64,000 nt of DNA from Actinomadura oligospora ATCC 43269 (GTDB taxonomy: Bacteria > Actinomycetota > Actinomycetes > Streptosporangiales > Streptosporangiaceae): the NCBI RefSeq assembly GCF_000518265.1, contig NZ_JADG01000003.1:310001-374000 (forward strand). The letters are read 5' to 3'. The notes under the pieces were generated by a model that did no database searches, was not told the DNA's origin, and worked only from the letters and a program-made list of their open reading frames with translations. This document shows positions 8,256 through 17,136 of this stretch, in pieces. The position numbers were made by a program, and so were the translations under genes. Each line of letters starts with the position of its first letter. The stretch's first letter is position 1.

Positions 8256-8693
8256 TCAGGAGCCGGTGCGGCGGATGTAGCCGACCAGGTGCTCGCGCTC
8301 GCTCTCCAGCTCGTCGATCGCGCTCTTGACCACGTCGCCGATGCTGACGATCCCGGCGAGCCGGTCGTCCTCCAGCACCGGGACGTGCCGGATCCGGTGC
8401 TCGGTCATGGTCTGGCGCAGGTCCTCCACGGCGGTGTCGGGCGCGACGGTGCGCACCCGTTCGGTCATGATCGCCGAGACCGGGCGGTCGAGCAGGTCGG
8501 CGCCGTGTTCGTGCAGGCGGCGCACGATGTCGCGCTCGGAGGCGATCCCGGCGATGGCCGCGCCGTCCGGTGACACGACGACCGCGCCGATGTTGTGCTC
8601 GGCGAGGACGGCCAGCAGTTCGCGCACGGTGGCGTCCGGGCGGACCGTGGCCACCGTGCCTCCTTTCCTGCGAAGGATGTCGCGTATACGCAT
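8256..8693 (-). CDS. CBS-domain-pair protein
   Basis: A 145-residue soluble protein made almost only of two CBS motifs: the first ends in AIAGIASERDIVRRLHEHG and the second covers VRTVAPDTAVEDLRQTMTEHRIRHVPVLEDDRLAGIVSIGDVVKS. Stand-alone CBS pairs bind adenosine nucleotides such as AMP, ATP or NADH and often change their partners' behaviour; the partner is unknown. The ATG at 8693 is preceded by GGAG at a suitable distance. An upstream in-frame start would add a proline-rich segment without family resemblance. It is divergent from the NADH dehydrogenase gene, a possible link to energy status. Confidence 0.85.
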   Translation of the reverse strand: MRIRDILRRKGGTVATVRPDATVRELLAVLAEHNIGAVVVSPDGAAIAGIASERDIVRRLHEHGADLLDRPVSAIMTERVRTVAPDTAVEDLRQTMTEHRIRHVPVLEDDRLAGIVSIGDVVKSAIDELESEREHLVGYIRRTGS

Positions 8694-8954
8694 CTCACAC
8701 GCTCCGGGGGTCGGGTGCAGGGTTGGCGGTGAGGGTCTTGCCCAACGTCGCACGGAGGACGCGCGCGGGGGAACCCTTGGAGGGCAAAGCCTGACGAATC
8801 GGCTACGACATTTGTCGTTGAACCGGGGCGAACGCCTTGTGCCGACCCCGGTGTGACCCCTCCTCGAGAAGGTTACCTAGAGTGGGTGATCAGTCGCACA
8901 GCGTCCCGGTCGTGGACGCGGTCCGCGACCGACAACGGGTCGAAGGGAGTCGCC

Positions 8955-10268
8955 GTGACCGTGCCCCGCATCGTGATCGTGGGCGCCGGGTTCGCCGGAT
9001 ACGGCACCGCGCGCCGCCTGGAGCGGACGCTCCGCCCGGCCGAGGCCGCGATCTCGCTCGTCGCGCCGTTCGGCTACACGCTCTACCAGCCGCTGCTGCC
9101 CGAGGTCGCGTGCGGGACGCTGGATCCGCGGGCGATCGCCGGGCCGCTGCACCGGCTGCTGCACCGCACCCGGTTCGTCCCCGGCACCGCCCTCGGCGTG
9201 GACCTGCGCGAGCGGACGGTCACCGTCAGCAAGATCGACGGCGACCAGACCACGCTGCGCTACGACCGGCTCGTGCTCTGCCCGGGCAGCGTCACCCGCA
9301 CCTTCGACATCCCCGGCCTGAAGGAGCACGGCCACGGGATGAAGAACCTCGCCGAGGCCGTCTACCTGCGTGACCACGTGATCGCGCAGCTGGAGCTGGC
9401 GGCGGCGACCCACGATCCGGAGGAGCGCGCGGCGCGGCTGGGCTTCATCGTGGTCGGCGGCGGCTACTCCGGCGTCGAGACCACCGCGAACCTGCAGCTG
9501 CTGACCTACAAGGCGCTGCGGCGCTTCCCGCGGCTCGACCCGGCCCTGCTGTCGTGGACGCTGCTCGACATCGCGCCCAAACTGCTTCCCGAGCTCGGCG
9601 CGCGGCTCGGCGAGGTGGCGATGATGACGCTGCGGCGGCGCGGCGTGGACGTCCGGCTCGGGGTCAGCCTCGAACAGCTCGACGCCCACTCCGCGCGCCT
9701 CACCGACGGCCGGACGCTGCCGTGCCACACCCTGATCTGGACGGCCGGGGTGAAGCCGTCGCCGGTCGTCGCGACCCTGGACGCGCCCACCGAGAAGGGC
9801 CGCCTGGTCGTCGGCGCGGACCTGCGGCTCGCGGGCTTCCCCGAGGTGATCGCGCTCGGCGACGCCGCCGCCGTCCCGAACGTGGTGAAGGGCGGCGGCG
9901 CGATCTGCCCGCCGACCGCGCAGCACGCCACCCGGCAGGCCCGGGTGGCCGCCGCCAACGTCGCGGCGGGCCTGCACGGCCGTCCGGCGCGGCGGTACGC
10001 GCACCGCGACCTCGGCATGGTCGTGGACCTGGGCGGGACGCAGGCGGTCGCGCGGACGTTCGGGACGAGCCTCACCGGGCCGCTCGCCCAGGCCCTCGCA
10101 CGCGGGTACCACCTGTCGACGCTCCCGGGATACCGCACCAAGGCGCGCGTCCTGGCCCAGTGGGGCCTGCACGCCGTCGGCGGGGACGACCTCATCCGGA
10201 TGGGGTTCCTGGACACGCGCACCGGCGTCCCCGTCGACCTCGGCCACACGGTCGCCGCGACGGTCTGA
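8955..10268 (+). CDS. ndh: Type II NADH dehydrogenase (NDH-2)
   Basis: A 437-residue FAD-dependent oxidoreductase predicted to pass electrons from NADH to the quinone pool at the membrane without pumping protons. The N-terminal FAD motif is IVIVGAGFAGYGTARRLE, followed by APFGYTLYQPLLPEVACGTLDPRAIAGPL, where quinone-reactive homologues share the YQPLLPEV pattern. The NADH-binding glycine motif is FIVVGGGYSGVETTANLQ at about residue 160, and the second FAD motif is VIALGDAAAV. The GTG at 8955 follows GAAGGGAG at 8943-8950. Its TGA overlaps the next ATG by one base, so it may share a message with the sugar transporter operon. Confidence 0.88.
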   Translation: MTVPRIVIVGAGFAGYGTARRLERTLRPAEAAISLVAPFGYTLYQPLLPEVACGTLDPRAIAGPLHRLLHRTRFVPGTALGVDLRERTVTVSKIDGDQTTLRYDRLVLCPGSVTRTFDIPGLKEHGHGMKNLAEAVYLRDHVIAQLELAAATHDPEERAARLGFIVVGGGYSGVETTANLQLLTYKALRRFPRLDPALLSWTLLDIAPKLLPELGARLGEVAMMTLRRRGVDVRLGVSLEQLDAHSARLTDGRTLPCHTLIWTAGVKPSPVVATLDAPTEKGRLVVGADLRLAGFPEVIALGDAAAVPNVVKGGGAICPPTAQHATRQARVAAANVAAGLHGRPARRYAHRDLGMVVDLGGTQAVARTFGTSLTGPLAQALARGYHLSTLPGYRTKARVLAQWGLHAVGGDDLIRMGFLDTRTGVPVDLGHTVAATV

Positions 10269-11545
10269 TGCGGATCCGGCGGGCGCCGGGCCGCGGCGGC
10301 GCGCGCGCCGCCGCGAGCGGGCTGCTGGCCTGTGGGCTGCTGGTCGGCGGGGCGTCGGCGGGATGCGGGTCCGGTGCGTCCGGGCCGCCGGTCGTGGACC
10401 TGTACAACGCGCCGCAGGAGCACCTGGCGCGGATCGTCGGACGCTGCAACGGGCTCGCGGGCGGCGCGTACCGGATCCGGCTGAACACGCTGCCGCGCGG
10501 CGCGGACGACCAGCGCGAGCAGCTCGTCCGGCGGCTCGCGGCCGGGGACACCGGCCTGGACGTGCTCGGACTCGACGTCACCTGGACGGCCGAACTCGCC
10601 GAGGCGGGCTGGATCCGCCGGTGGACGGGAGCGGACGCCGCGCAGGTCCGGCAGGGCACCCTGGCGGCGCCGCTCGACACCGCGACCTGGCATGGCGGGC
10701 TCTACGCGGCGCCGTACAACACCAACGTCCAGCTGCTCTGGTACCGGTCGGACCTCATCCCGAGCCCGCCGCGCACGTGGTCGGGCCTGATGGCCGAGTC
10801 CGCGCGCCTGGCCCGGGAGGGCAGGCCCGCGTACGGCGAGGTCACCGGCGCGCAGTACGAGGGCCTGGTGGTCTGGTTCAACAGCCTGGTCGCGTCGGCG
10901 GGCGGGAGCATCCTGACGCCGGACGGCGAGCACGTCGCGCTCGGCGCGCCCGCCCTCACGGCGCTGACGGTGATGCGCGCGTTCGCCCGGTCCGAGGCCG
11001 CCGACCCGTCGCTGTCCAACACCCAGGAGGACGACGCGCGGCTCGCGGTCGAGGCCGGGCGCGGCGCCTACGAGATCAACTGGCCGTTCGTGTACGCGTC
11101 GATGCTGGCGAACCGTCCGGGGATGGCCGCGCGCTTCCGCTGGGCGCCGTACCCGGGCGTCAACGGCGTCGGGCGGTCTCCGCTCGGCGGCGCGAACTTC
11201 GCGGTCAGCCGGTACTCGCGGCACCCGCGGGCGGCGTTCCGCGCGGCCCTGTGCCTGCGCGATCCGGAGAGCCAGCGGGTCGCGGCCGTCGAGGACGGCC
11301 TGCCGCCCACGACCGAGGCCGTGTACGACGCGCCGGGGATGGCGAAGGCGTACCCGATGCGGCGGGCGATCAAGGACGCGTTGCGCACCGCCGCGCCGCG
11401 TCCGAAGACGCCCACCTACCAGAACGTCTCGACGGTGACGGCCGTGACGCTGTCGCCGCCCCGGTCCATCGACCCGCCGCGGACGTCGCGCACGCTGCGC
11501 TCGCTCATCGGGGACGCGCTGGAGAGCCGGGGAGTGCTGCCGTGA
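10268..11545 (+). CDS. lpqY: Sugar ABC transporter, substrate-binding lipoprotein (LpqY-like)
   Basis: A 425-residue extracellular binding protein: twin-basic start, hydrophobic segment and lipobox ASAGC with acceptor cysteine near residue 33. The body is a family 1 solute-binding protein (LNTLPRGADDQREQLVRRLAAGDTGLDVLGLDVTW, then APYNTNVQLLWYRSDL). Gene order (binding protein, two permeases, ATPase) and the very close match of the ATPase to mycobacterial SugC point to a trehalose or related disaccharide importer, as in the LpqY-SugABC system. The sugar is inferred, not shown. The ATG overlaps the NDH-2 stop, and the stop overlaps the next gene's GTG. Confidence 0.8.
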   Translation: MRIRRAPGRGGARAAASGLLACGLLVGGASAGCGSGASGPPVVDLYNAPQEHLARIVGRCNGLAGGAYRIRLNTLPRGADDQREQLVRRLAAGDTGLDVLGLDVTWTAELAEAGWIRRWTGADAAQVRQGTLAAPLDTATWHGGLYAAPYNTNVQLLWYRSDLIPSPPRTWSGLMAESARLAREGRPAYGEVTGAQYEGLVVWFNSLVASAGGSILTPDGEHVALGAPALTALTVMRAFARSEAADPSLSNTQEDDARLAVEAGRGAYEINWPFVYASMLANRPGMAARFRWAPYPGVNGVGRSPLGGANFAVSRYSRHPRAAFRAALCLRDPESQRVAAVEDGLPPTTEAVYDAPGMAKAYPMRRAIKDALRTAAPRPKTPTYQNVSTVTAVTLSPPRSIDPPRTSRTLRSLIGDALESRGVLP

Positions 11546-12450
11546 CCGGGCGCGCGACCGGGGGGAGGGCGGCCGGGCGGGGGGCCCGGGACGAGCGGAG
11601 GCTCGGATGGTGGCTGTGCGCCCCGGCCGGGCTGGTGATGCTGCTGGTGACCGGCTGGCCCGTCCTCTACTCGGTGCTGCTGTCACTCCAGCGCTACGAC
11701 CTGCGCTTCCCGGACAGGAAGGCGTGGATCGGACTGGCGAACTACGGGACCGTCCTGACCGACGCGTTCTGGTGGAACGCGGTCGCGGTGACGGCGGTCG
11801 TCACCGTGGTCAGCGTGGCGATCGAGCTCGTCCTCGGGATGGCGATCGCGCTGGTGATGTACCGGACGCTGGTCGCCCGGGGCCTGGTCCGCGCGGCGGT
11901 GCTGATCCCGTACGGCATCGTGACGGTCGCCGCCGCCTACGGCTGGAAGTACGCCTGGACGCCCGGCACCGGATGGCTCGCCGGGTTCCTGCCCGCGGGC
12001 AGCGCGCCGCTGACCGAGCGCTGGCCCGCCCTCGGGATCATCATCGTCGCCGAGGTCTGGAAGACCACGCCGTTCATGTCGCTGCTGCTCATGGCGGGAC
12101 TGGCGCTGGTGCCCGAGGACACCCTGAAGGCCGCCGCGATGGACGGCGCGTCCGCGTGGCAGCGGTTCCGGCTGGTCGTCCTGCCGCTGATGGCGCCCAC
12201 GATCTTCGCCGCGCTGCTGTTCCGGACCCTGGACGCGGTGCGGATCTTCGATGACATCTACGTGCTGACCAACGGCGCGCAGAGCACCTCGTCGGTGTCG
12301 ATCATCGCCTACCACAACCTGGTCTCCGGGCTGAACCTCGGCATCGGCTCGACCATGTCGGTGCTGGTCTTCCTCGGCGTGGCCGTGGTGCCGGTCGTGT
12401 TCGTCAAGGTGCTCGGCGCGTCCGCGCCGGGGCAGGACCGGGGGCGCTGA
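11542..12450 (+). CDS. sugA: Sugar ABC transporter permease (SugA-like)
   Basis: A 302-residue inner-membrane permease with about six helices, beginning [29 protein letters not shown]. The EAA loop that docks with the ATPase reads [25 protein letters not shown] near residue 195. Binding-protein-dependent carbohydrate permeases usually work as a pair, and the second is the next gene. The GTG at 11542 overlaps the preceding stop as GTGA, and its TGA overlaps the next ATG, so all are made from one message. The long basic N-terminus before the first helix is normal for the SugA/MalF-type partner. Confidence 0.85.
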   Translation: MTGRATGGRAAGRGARDERRLGWWLCAPAGLVMLLVTGWPVLYSVLLSLQRYDLRFPDRKAWIGLANYGTVLTDAFWWNAVAVTAVVTVVSVAIELVLGMAIALVMYRTLVARGLVRAAVLIPYGIVTVAAAYGWKYAWTPGTGWLAGFLPAGSAPLTERWPALGIIIVAEVWKTTPFMSLLLMAGLALVPEDTLKAAAMDGASAWQRFRLVVLPLMAPTIFAALLFRTLDAVRIFDDIYVLTNGAQSTSSVSIIAYHNLVSGLNLGIGSTMSVLVFLGVAVVPVVFVKVLGASAPGQDRGR

Positions 12451-13274
12451 TGGGCGGGAACTCGCGCGCCAGGTGGGCGCTGCTCGACCTGCTCGTCCTG
12501 GTGTACGCGCTGGTCCCGGTCGCGTGGATCGCGTCGCTGTCGTTCAAGGAACCGTCGACCGTCAGCGCCGGGACGTTCTGGCCGACCCGGTGGACGTGGT
12601 CGAACTACACCGGGATCTTCCAGAACGACGACTTCGTGCGCGGGCTGGTGAACTCGATCGGGATCGGGCTGATCTCCACGGCGATCGCGATCGCGCTCGG
12701 CACGATGGCCGCCTACGCGGTGGCCCGGCTGAGGTTCCCCGGCCGCAACGCGGTGCTCGGGGTGTCCCTGCTGATCTCGATGTTCCCGCAGATCTCGCTG
12801 GTCACGCCGCTGTTCGAGATCGAGCGGCGGCTCGGGCTGTTCGACACCTGGCCCGGGCTGGTGCTGCCATACGTGACCTTCGCGCTGCCGCTGACCATCT
12901 ACACGCTCTCGACGTTCTTCCGGGAGATCCCGTGGGACCTGGAGAAGGCCGCCACCATGGACGGCGCGACACCGTTCCAGGCGTTCCGGCTGGTGATCGT
13001 GCCGCTGGCGCTGCCGGGCGTGGTGACCACCGCGATCCTGGCGTTCATCCTGTGCTGGAACGACTTCCTGTTCTCGATCTCGCTGACCTCGTCGAACGCG
13101 GCCCGCACCGCGCCCGCCACGATCTCGTTCTTCACCGGCTCCTCGCAGTTCGAGGACCCGACCGGGTCGATCGCGGCGGCGGCCGTGGTGATCACGATCC
13201 CGATCGTGGTGTTCGTGCTGGTGTTCCAGCGGCGGATCGTGTCCGGGCTGACGTCCGGCGCGGTGAAGGGATGA
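12450..13274 (+). CDS. sugB: Sugar ABC transporter permease (SugB-like)
   Basis: A 274-residue partner permease with six predicted helices and the MalG/SugB pattern: N-terminal helix [25 protein letters not shown], periplasmic loop with [14 protein letters not shown], and EAA loop [31 protein letters not shown]. It forms the channel with the preceding gene product and couples to the SugC-like ATPase. The start overlaps the previous stop. A 33-bp gap with a purine-rich ribosome site leads to the ATPase gene. Confidence 0.87.
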   Translation: MGGNSRARWALLDLLVLVYALVPVAWIASLSFKEPSTVSAGTFWPTRWTWSNYTGIFQNDDFVRGLVNSIGIGLISTAIAIALGTMAAYAVARLRFPGRNAVLGVSLLISMFPQISLVTPLFEIERRLGLFDTWPGLVLPYVTFALPLTIYTLSTFFREIPWDLEKAATMDGATPFQAFRLVIVPLALPGVVTTAILAFILCWNDFLFSISLTSSNAARTAPATISFFTGSSQFEDPTGSIAAAAVVITIPIVVFVLVFQRRIVSGLTSGAVKG

Positions 13275-13307
13275 CGGGTGGCGGGGGAGGCCGGAAGGGG
13301 GTGACCG

Positions 13308-14492
13308 GTGGCTGAGATCGTCCTGGCGGGGCTGACCAAGCGGTACCCGGACGGCACCCTGGCGGTGGAGCGGTTCGACCTGACCATCGCCGACGGCGAG
13401 TTCATCATCCTGGTCGGGCCGTCCGGCTGCGGGAAGTCCACCACGCTCAACATGATCGCCGGGCTGGAGGACATCAGCGACGGCGAGCTGCGCATCGACG
13501 GGACGCGGGTGAACGAGCGCGCGCCGCGCGACCGCGACATCGCGATGGTGTTCCAGTCCTACGCGCTGTACCCGCACATGACCGTCCGGGAGAACATCGG
13601 GTTCCCGCTGCGCCTGGCGAAGACCGGCAAGGCCGAGGCCGGGCGGCGGATCGACGAGGCCGCGCGGCTGCTCGACCTCGGGGAGCTGCTCGACCGCAAG
13701 CCCGCGCACCTGTCCGGCGGGCAGCGGCAGCGGGTCGCGATGGGCCGCGCGATCGTCCGCGACCCGAAGGCGTTCCTGATGGACGAGCCGCTGTCCAACC
13801 TGGACGCCAAGCTGCGCGTCCAGATGCGCACGATGATCTCGCGGCTGCAGAAGCGGCTCGGCACGACCACGGTGTACGTCACCCACGACCAGACCGAGGC
13901 GATGACCCTCGGCGACCGGATCGTCCTGATGCGCCGGGGCGTCGTCCAGCAGATCGGCCCGCCCCAGGAGCTGTACGACCGTCCGCGCAACCTGTTCGTC
14001 GCGGGGTTCATCGGCTCGCCGTCGATGAACTTCCTGCCCTGCCGGGTCACCGGCGACCACCTGACGACGGTCATCGGGGACGTCCCGCTCACCGGGGCCA
14101 CGCGCCGCGCGCTCGCCGAACGCGACGCGCCGGAGGACCTCATCCTGGGCCTGCGTCCCGAGGCGTTCGAGGACGCCCGGCTCGCCCCCGACGGGATCTC
14201 GGACGGCCACCACACCGTCACCGGGCACATCGACATCCTGGAGTCGCTCGGCTCGGAGAAGCTCGCCTACATCGCGCTGGACGAGGCGGGCGCGATCCAG
14301 TCCGATCACCTCGCCGACGCGTTCCAGGGAGGTTCGGGGGAGACCCACGTGCAGCTGGTCGCGCACCTCGACCCGAGGTCCCCGGCGCGGGAGGGCGAGG
14401 ACGTCCTGCTCGTCTTCGACCCGTCCGCGCTCCACCTGTTCGACCCGGACAGCGGCCTGAACCTGACGCCCGGACCGGACGACCGGGCGTAG
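13308..14492 (+). CDS. sugC: Sugar ABC transporter ATPase (SugC-like)
   Basis: A 394-residue ATPase: Walker [12 protein letters not shown]-loop [16 protein letters not shown], signature [16 protein letters not shown], Walker [16 protein letters not shown] and switch histidine in [17 protein letters not shown]. The C-terminal regulatory domain has the MalK-type landmarks [18 protein letters not shown] and LGLRPEAF. The N-terminal half matches my recollection of mycobacterial SugC very closely, including [23 protein letters not shown]. The GTG at 13308 follows GGAAGGGGGTG. In some actinomycetes one MalK-like ATPase serves several importers, so it may have partners beyond this operon. Confidence 0.9.
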   Translation: MAEIVLAGLTKRYPDGTLAVERFDLTIADGEFIILVGPSGCGKSTTLNMIAGLEDISDGELRIDGTRVNERAPRDRDIAMVFQSYALYPHMTVRENIGFPLRLAKTGKAEAGRRIDEAARLLDLGELLDRKPAHLSGGQRQRVAMGRAIVRDPKAFLMDEPLSNLDAKLRVQMRTMISRLQKRLGTTTVYVTHDQTEAMTLGDRIVLMRRGVVQQIGPPQELYDRPRNLFVAGFIGSPSMNFLPCRVTGDHLTTVIGDVPLTGATRRALAERDAPEDLILGLRPEAFEDARLAPDGISDGHHTVTGHIDILESLGSEKLAYIALDEAGAIQSDHLADAFQGGSGETHVQLVAHLDPRSPAREGEDVLLVFDPSALHLFDPDSGLNLTPGPDDRA

Positions 14493-14496
14493 CCGG

Positions 14497-15366
14497 TCAG
14501 GCCAGGGCCGGGAGCGTGGTGAGCTCCACCATGCGGCGTTCGGGGCCGCGCCGCCGCAGCGCGAGGTACCCGGCGAAAGCGGCAGGGCCGAACAGCACCT
14601 GCGCGGGGATCAGGTCGGGCCGGTGGCCGGTCAGGGCGTCCAGGACGGGCGGCGTGAGCGTCGGCAGGATCGCGCCGAACACCGCGACCAGCACGAGCGC
14701 GAGGCGCAGGCCGGACCGTCCGTACGCCTTGTAGGACACCGTGGAGTACAGCGAGTACGCCAGCAGGTCGCCCATGCCGAGCACACTGGAGTAGTCACCG
14801 ATCCGCAGGCCCACGGACGGCGCGAACGGGTAGCCCTGGATCGCCTCGACGAGATCCTGCGTCAGCGGGATCGCGGTCGCGAACGTCAGGTCGTACACGG
14901 CGAGCGCCAGCACGAACCACGCGATGTGCCGCAACCGCATGCCGCCCTGGACGTTCAGGTTCGTCGCCGACACGACCACCAGCCCGACGATCGCGCTGTT
15001 CGCCAGCCAGTACACGGGGGAGTCCGAGCCGAGCAGCCGGTGTCCGGCGAGGTCGGTGGCGAGGAGCGCGAGGATCAGGGCCCAGCGCAGCGGTGTGCGG
15101 CCCACGACGGGCTGGTAGCCGACGGTCAGGCCGCCCGCGAACACCAGCGCCAGCACCGCCGGGAGCGCCGCGCCGGGCAGCGCCAGGTACACGAACGGCA
15201 GCGCCAGGACGAACCCCATCATGACCACGATGTCGCGGCCGTTGAACGTCCCGACCGGCGGACGCGGCACCCGGAAATGCCGGAGGTACAGCACCGCGCC
15301 CGCGGGGACGGCCAGCGCGAAGGCGAGGGTGACGCCGGTGGAGTAGATCTGCTGGCCTGTGTTCAC
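14497..15366 (-). CDS. Nine-helix membrane protein with presenilin-like YD...GMGD motifs
   Basis: A 289-residue integral membrane protein with nine predicted helices (about residues 11-29, 45-63, 66-83, 93-108, 118-136, 147-168, 190-212, 219-238, 251-270). Helix 6 contains YD (Asp159) in LALAVYDLTFATAIPL, helix 7 contains GMGD (Asp200) in SSVLGMGDLLAYSLYSTV, and helix 9 begins IPAQVLFGPAAFAGYLAL. Presenilin and signal peptide peptidase proteases use exactly this order: YD, GxGD, then a PAL motif at the start of helix 9, here PAQ. I therefore propose a GxGD intramembrane aspartyl protease; this is from motifs only. GTG 15366 overlaps the upstream stop, so it is co-translated with the adenylating enzyme and belongs to the peptide operon. 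Confidence 0.6.
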   Translation of the reverse strand: MNTGQQIYSTGVTLAFALAVPAGAVLYLRHFRVPRPPVGTFNGRDIVVMMGFVLALPFVYLALPGAALPAVLALVFAGGLTVGYQPVVGRTPLRWALILALLATDLAGHRLLGSDSPVYWLANSAIVGLVVVSATNLNVQGGMRLRHIAWFVLALAVYDLTFATAIPLTQDLVEAIQGYPFAPSVGLRIGDYSSVLGMGDLLAYSLYSTVSYKAYGRSGLRLALVLVAVFGAILPTLTPPVLDALTGHRPDLIPAQVLFGPAAFAGYLALRRRGPERRMVELTTLPALA

Positions 15367-16796
15367 GGGGTCTCCTTCGGGCCGGGCGCGCGGGTGAAGG
15401 TCTCCTCGCGCAGGTCGCAGCGCAGCGTGTGGAACAGCCGGGCCTCGTCCTCGTCCAGCTCGATGATCTCGGCGGTGACGTCGAGGTCCCGGTCGGCGAA
15501 CGCCTTCACCACGTCCGACGGGGACGGCCCGCGTGCCGCGACCGTGAGGTGCAGGCGGCCGTCCCCGGCGACCGTGGCCCGGTGCCGGACGGGCCACTCG
15601 ACGCCCGGCAGCCCGTCCAGCGCCTCGATCACGTCGCGCTGCGTGACGATCCCGTCCCGGGTGCGCAGCAGCCTGCTCTCCTTGCCGAGGATCTTCGACA
15701 CCGCCGGGACGCCCGCCAGCTCGCAGTCCAGCCCGTCGGGCAGCACGCGCACCACGTCGCGGGTGTCGTAGCGCAGCACCGGCATGCACTCGCGGTACGG
15801 GTAGAACGGCGTGACGACGAGTGTGCCCAGCTCGCCCACGTCGGCGGGCTCGTCGGAGTCCAGGCGCTTCACCTCGGTGTAGCCCATGTTCAGGTCGAGG
15901 TGCAGGTGGCCGCCCAGGCACGTCCGGCCGCCCACGGGGAGCAGCTCGGTCACGCCGTAGGGGTCGTGGACGCGCCGGACGCCGAAGGTGTCGCACGCCG
16001 CCTCGGCCAGGTGCGGTGACAGCACCTCGCCGCCGGAGAAGATCGTCCGCAGCTCGAAGTCGTCCGGGCCGAGCCCGCGGCGCCGGGCCGCCGAGACGAG
16101 CTGCCCGAGGTAGCTCGGATAGGCGGTCAGGATCGTCGGGGCCGGTCCGGTCCGGTCCAGCAGCTGGTCGATCGACTCGTCCGGGGGGACCTGCCCGACG
16201 ACCCGCGCCGGCGCGTTCGCGAGCCGGAACAGCCCCAGGTCCTCCTGGATGGCGGCGGTCGCGCGCGAGCTGATGTTGATCTGCATGCAGTCGCCCGGTC
16301 GGATCTCGGCGCGCAGGAGCATCGCCAGCGCGATCAGCGCGGGCCAGAGCTCGATCTCGTACCGGGACAGCCACACCCGGGTGGGCGTGCCCGTCGTGCC
16401 GGTGGTCTGCGTGCTGATGTAGGGGGCCCCGCACATCATGTCCGCGGAGCGGGCGACGATGTCGTCCTTGACGGTCACCGGGACCGAGCGCAGCGACTCC
16501 AGGGTCAGCCCGGCCGGGTCCACCCCGGCGGCCTCGAACCGCTCGCGGTAGAACACCGACTTGTCGGCGAGCCGCCGGGCGGTGCGGCGCAGGGCGCGGG
16601 TCTGCAGGTCGCGGCGCTCGTTCGGGTCGTTGAACGGCCCGTCCACCAGCTGGTCCACGTCGTCGCCGGGTGAGCCGAACTCGTGGAGCGTGGCGAGGGC
16701 GTCGTCCACCAGCCGCTCCACCAGCCGGGGGTTCATCCGCCGGCCGAACACCATCGCCATCGCCACCCGGATCTGTCGGATCCCGGTCTCCAGCAC
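15363..16796 (-). CDS. Phenylacetate-CoA ligase / F390 synthetase-like adenylating enzyme
   Basis: A 477-residue member of the adenylate-forming superfamily in the phenylacetate-CoA ligase/coenzyme F390 synthetase branch. The N-terminal part has the ligase-like FYRERFEAAGVDPAGLT; the phosphate loop is STQTTGTTGTPTRVWLS, followed by SGGEVLSPHL, DPYGVTELLPVGG and the ribose-binding YDTRDVVRVLP. These enzymes activate a carboxylate with ATP and pass it to CoA, an amine or another nucleophile. With a peptide gene upstream and a predicted membrane protease downstream, it could activate the peptide's C-terminus or supply an acyl or aryl tag; that is inference. GTG 16796 is chosen because GGAGG precedes it by 4 bp; the longer frame adds a proline-rich leader over the hairpin. 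Confidence 0.8.
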   Translation of the reverse strand: MLETGIRQIRVAMAMVFGRRMNPRLVERLVDDALATLHEFGSPGDDVDQLVDGPFNDPNERRDLQTRALRRTARRLADKSVFYRERFEAAGVDPAGLTLESLRSVPVTVKDDIVARSADMMCGAPYISTQTTGTTGTPTRVWLSRYEIELWPALIALAMLLRAEIRPGDCMQINISSRATAAIQEDLGLFRLANAPARVVGQVPPDESIDQLLDRTGPAPTILTAYPSYLGQLVSAARRRGLGPDDFELRTIFSGGEVLSPHLAEAACDTFGVRRVHDPYGVTELLPVGGRTCLGGHLHLDLNMGYTEVKRLDSDEPADVGELGTLVVTPFYPYRECMPVLRYDTRDVVRVLPDGLDCELAGVPAVSKILGKESRLLRTRDGIVTQRDVIEALDGLPGVEWPVRHRATVAGDGRLHLTVAARGPSPSDVVKAFADRDLDVTAEIIELDEDEARLFHTLRCDLREETFTRAPGPKETP

Positions 16797-16838
16797 TTCG
16801 CCTCCGCGGGGTCGCCTCTGCTTGGAAACGGACCGGGC

Positions 16839-16865
16839 GTGCGGGGAGGGCGACCCTCCCCGCAC
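16839..16865 (-). terminator. Perfect 12-bp hairpin between peptide and ligase genes
   Basis: GTGCGGGGAGGG (16839-16850) pairs perfectly with CCCTCCCCGCAC (16854-16865) around a three-base loop. It begins 13 nt after the peptide stop and ends 42 nt before the ligase start. No T-run follows, so it probably acts as a leaky terminator or RNA stabiliser giving more peptide message than enzyme message, an arrangement common in peptide-maturation operons. Confidence 0.65.
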
Positions 16866-16878
16866 CCCCGGGTCATGT

Positions 16879-16968
16879 TCAGGAGACGGAGCAGTAGCCG
16901 AAGAAGACGGCGGTCATCGAGCCGGTCACGTAGCGGACCTGCTTGGCGGCGATCTTAACGGCGGCCAT
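16879..16968 (-). CDS. 29-residue peptide gene, candidate precursor or signal peptide
   Basis: A very short frame starting at ATG 16968 behind a strong ribosome site (GGGAGG, 5 bp before the ATG) and ending TGA at 16879-16881. The product has a basic amphipathic N-half (K5, K9, R12, beginning MAAVKIAAKQVR), then a small-residue and aromatic hydrophobic stretch (YVTGSMTAVFFG) and the end GYCSVS with a single cysteine at residue 26. It is the first gene of the minus-strand unit containing the adenylating enzyme and the presenilin-like protein. I do not recognise the peptide family. It could be a precursor that is modified and cut in the membrane, or a regulatory peptide. Too short to confirm by eye beyond start signal and context. 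Confidence 0.6.
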   Translation of the reverse strand: MAAVKIAAKQVRYVTGSMTAVFFGYCSVS

Positions 16969-17136
16969 GGTGGCCTCCCTTCCCTGAGGTGTCCGGACCG
17001 GTCGGCCCGAACGACTTCATCGTGCGGGGAGCCCTTGACGCGGCGGCTATCGACCTCTTTATTGATCTTGTATTCGGCACGGGGGCCAGTCCGGAACGGG
17101 CGGGCCTCGCCGAAGGCTGCGCGAGGGGGACGAACG

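Noticed and set aside
14616..16434. Long frames overlapping the membrane-protein and ligase genes in other phases
   Set aside because: One minus-strand frame fuses part of the ligase region out of phase with the membrane protein; its first half is Arg/Pro-rich noise. The coupled GTGA junction at 15363-15366 explains the two real genes.
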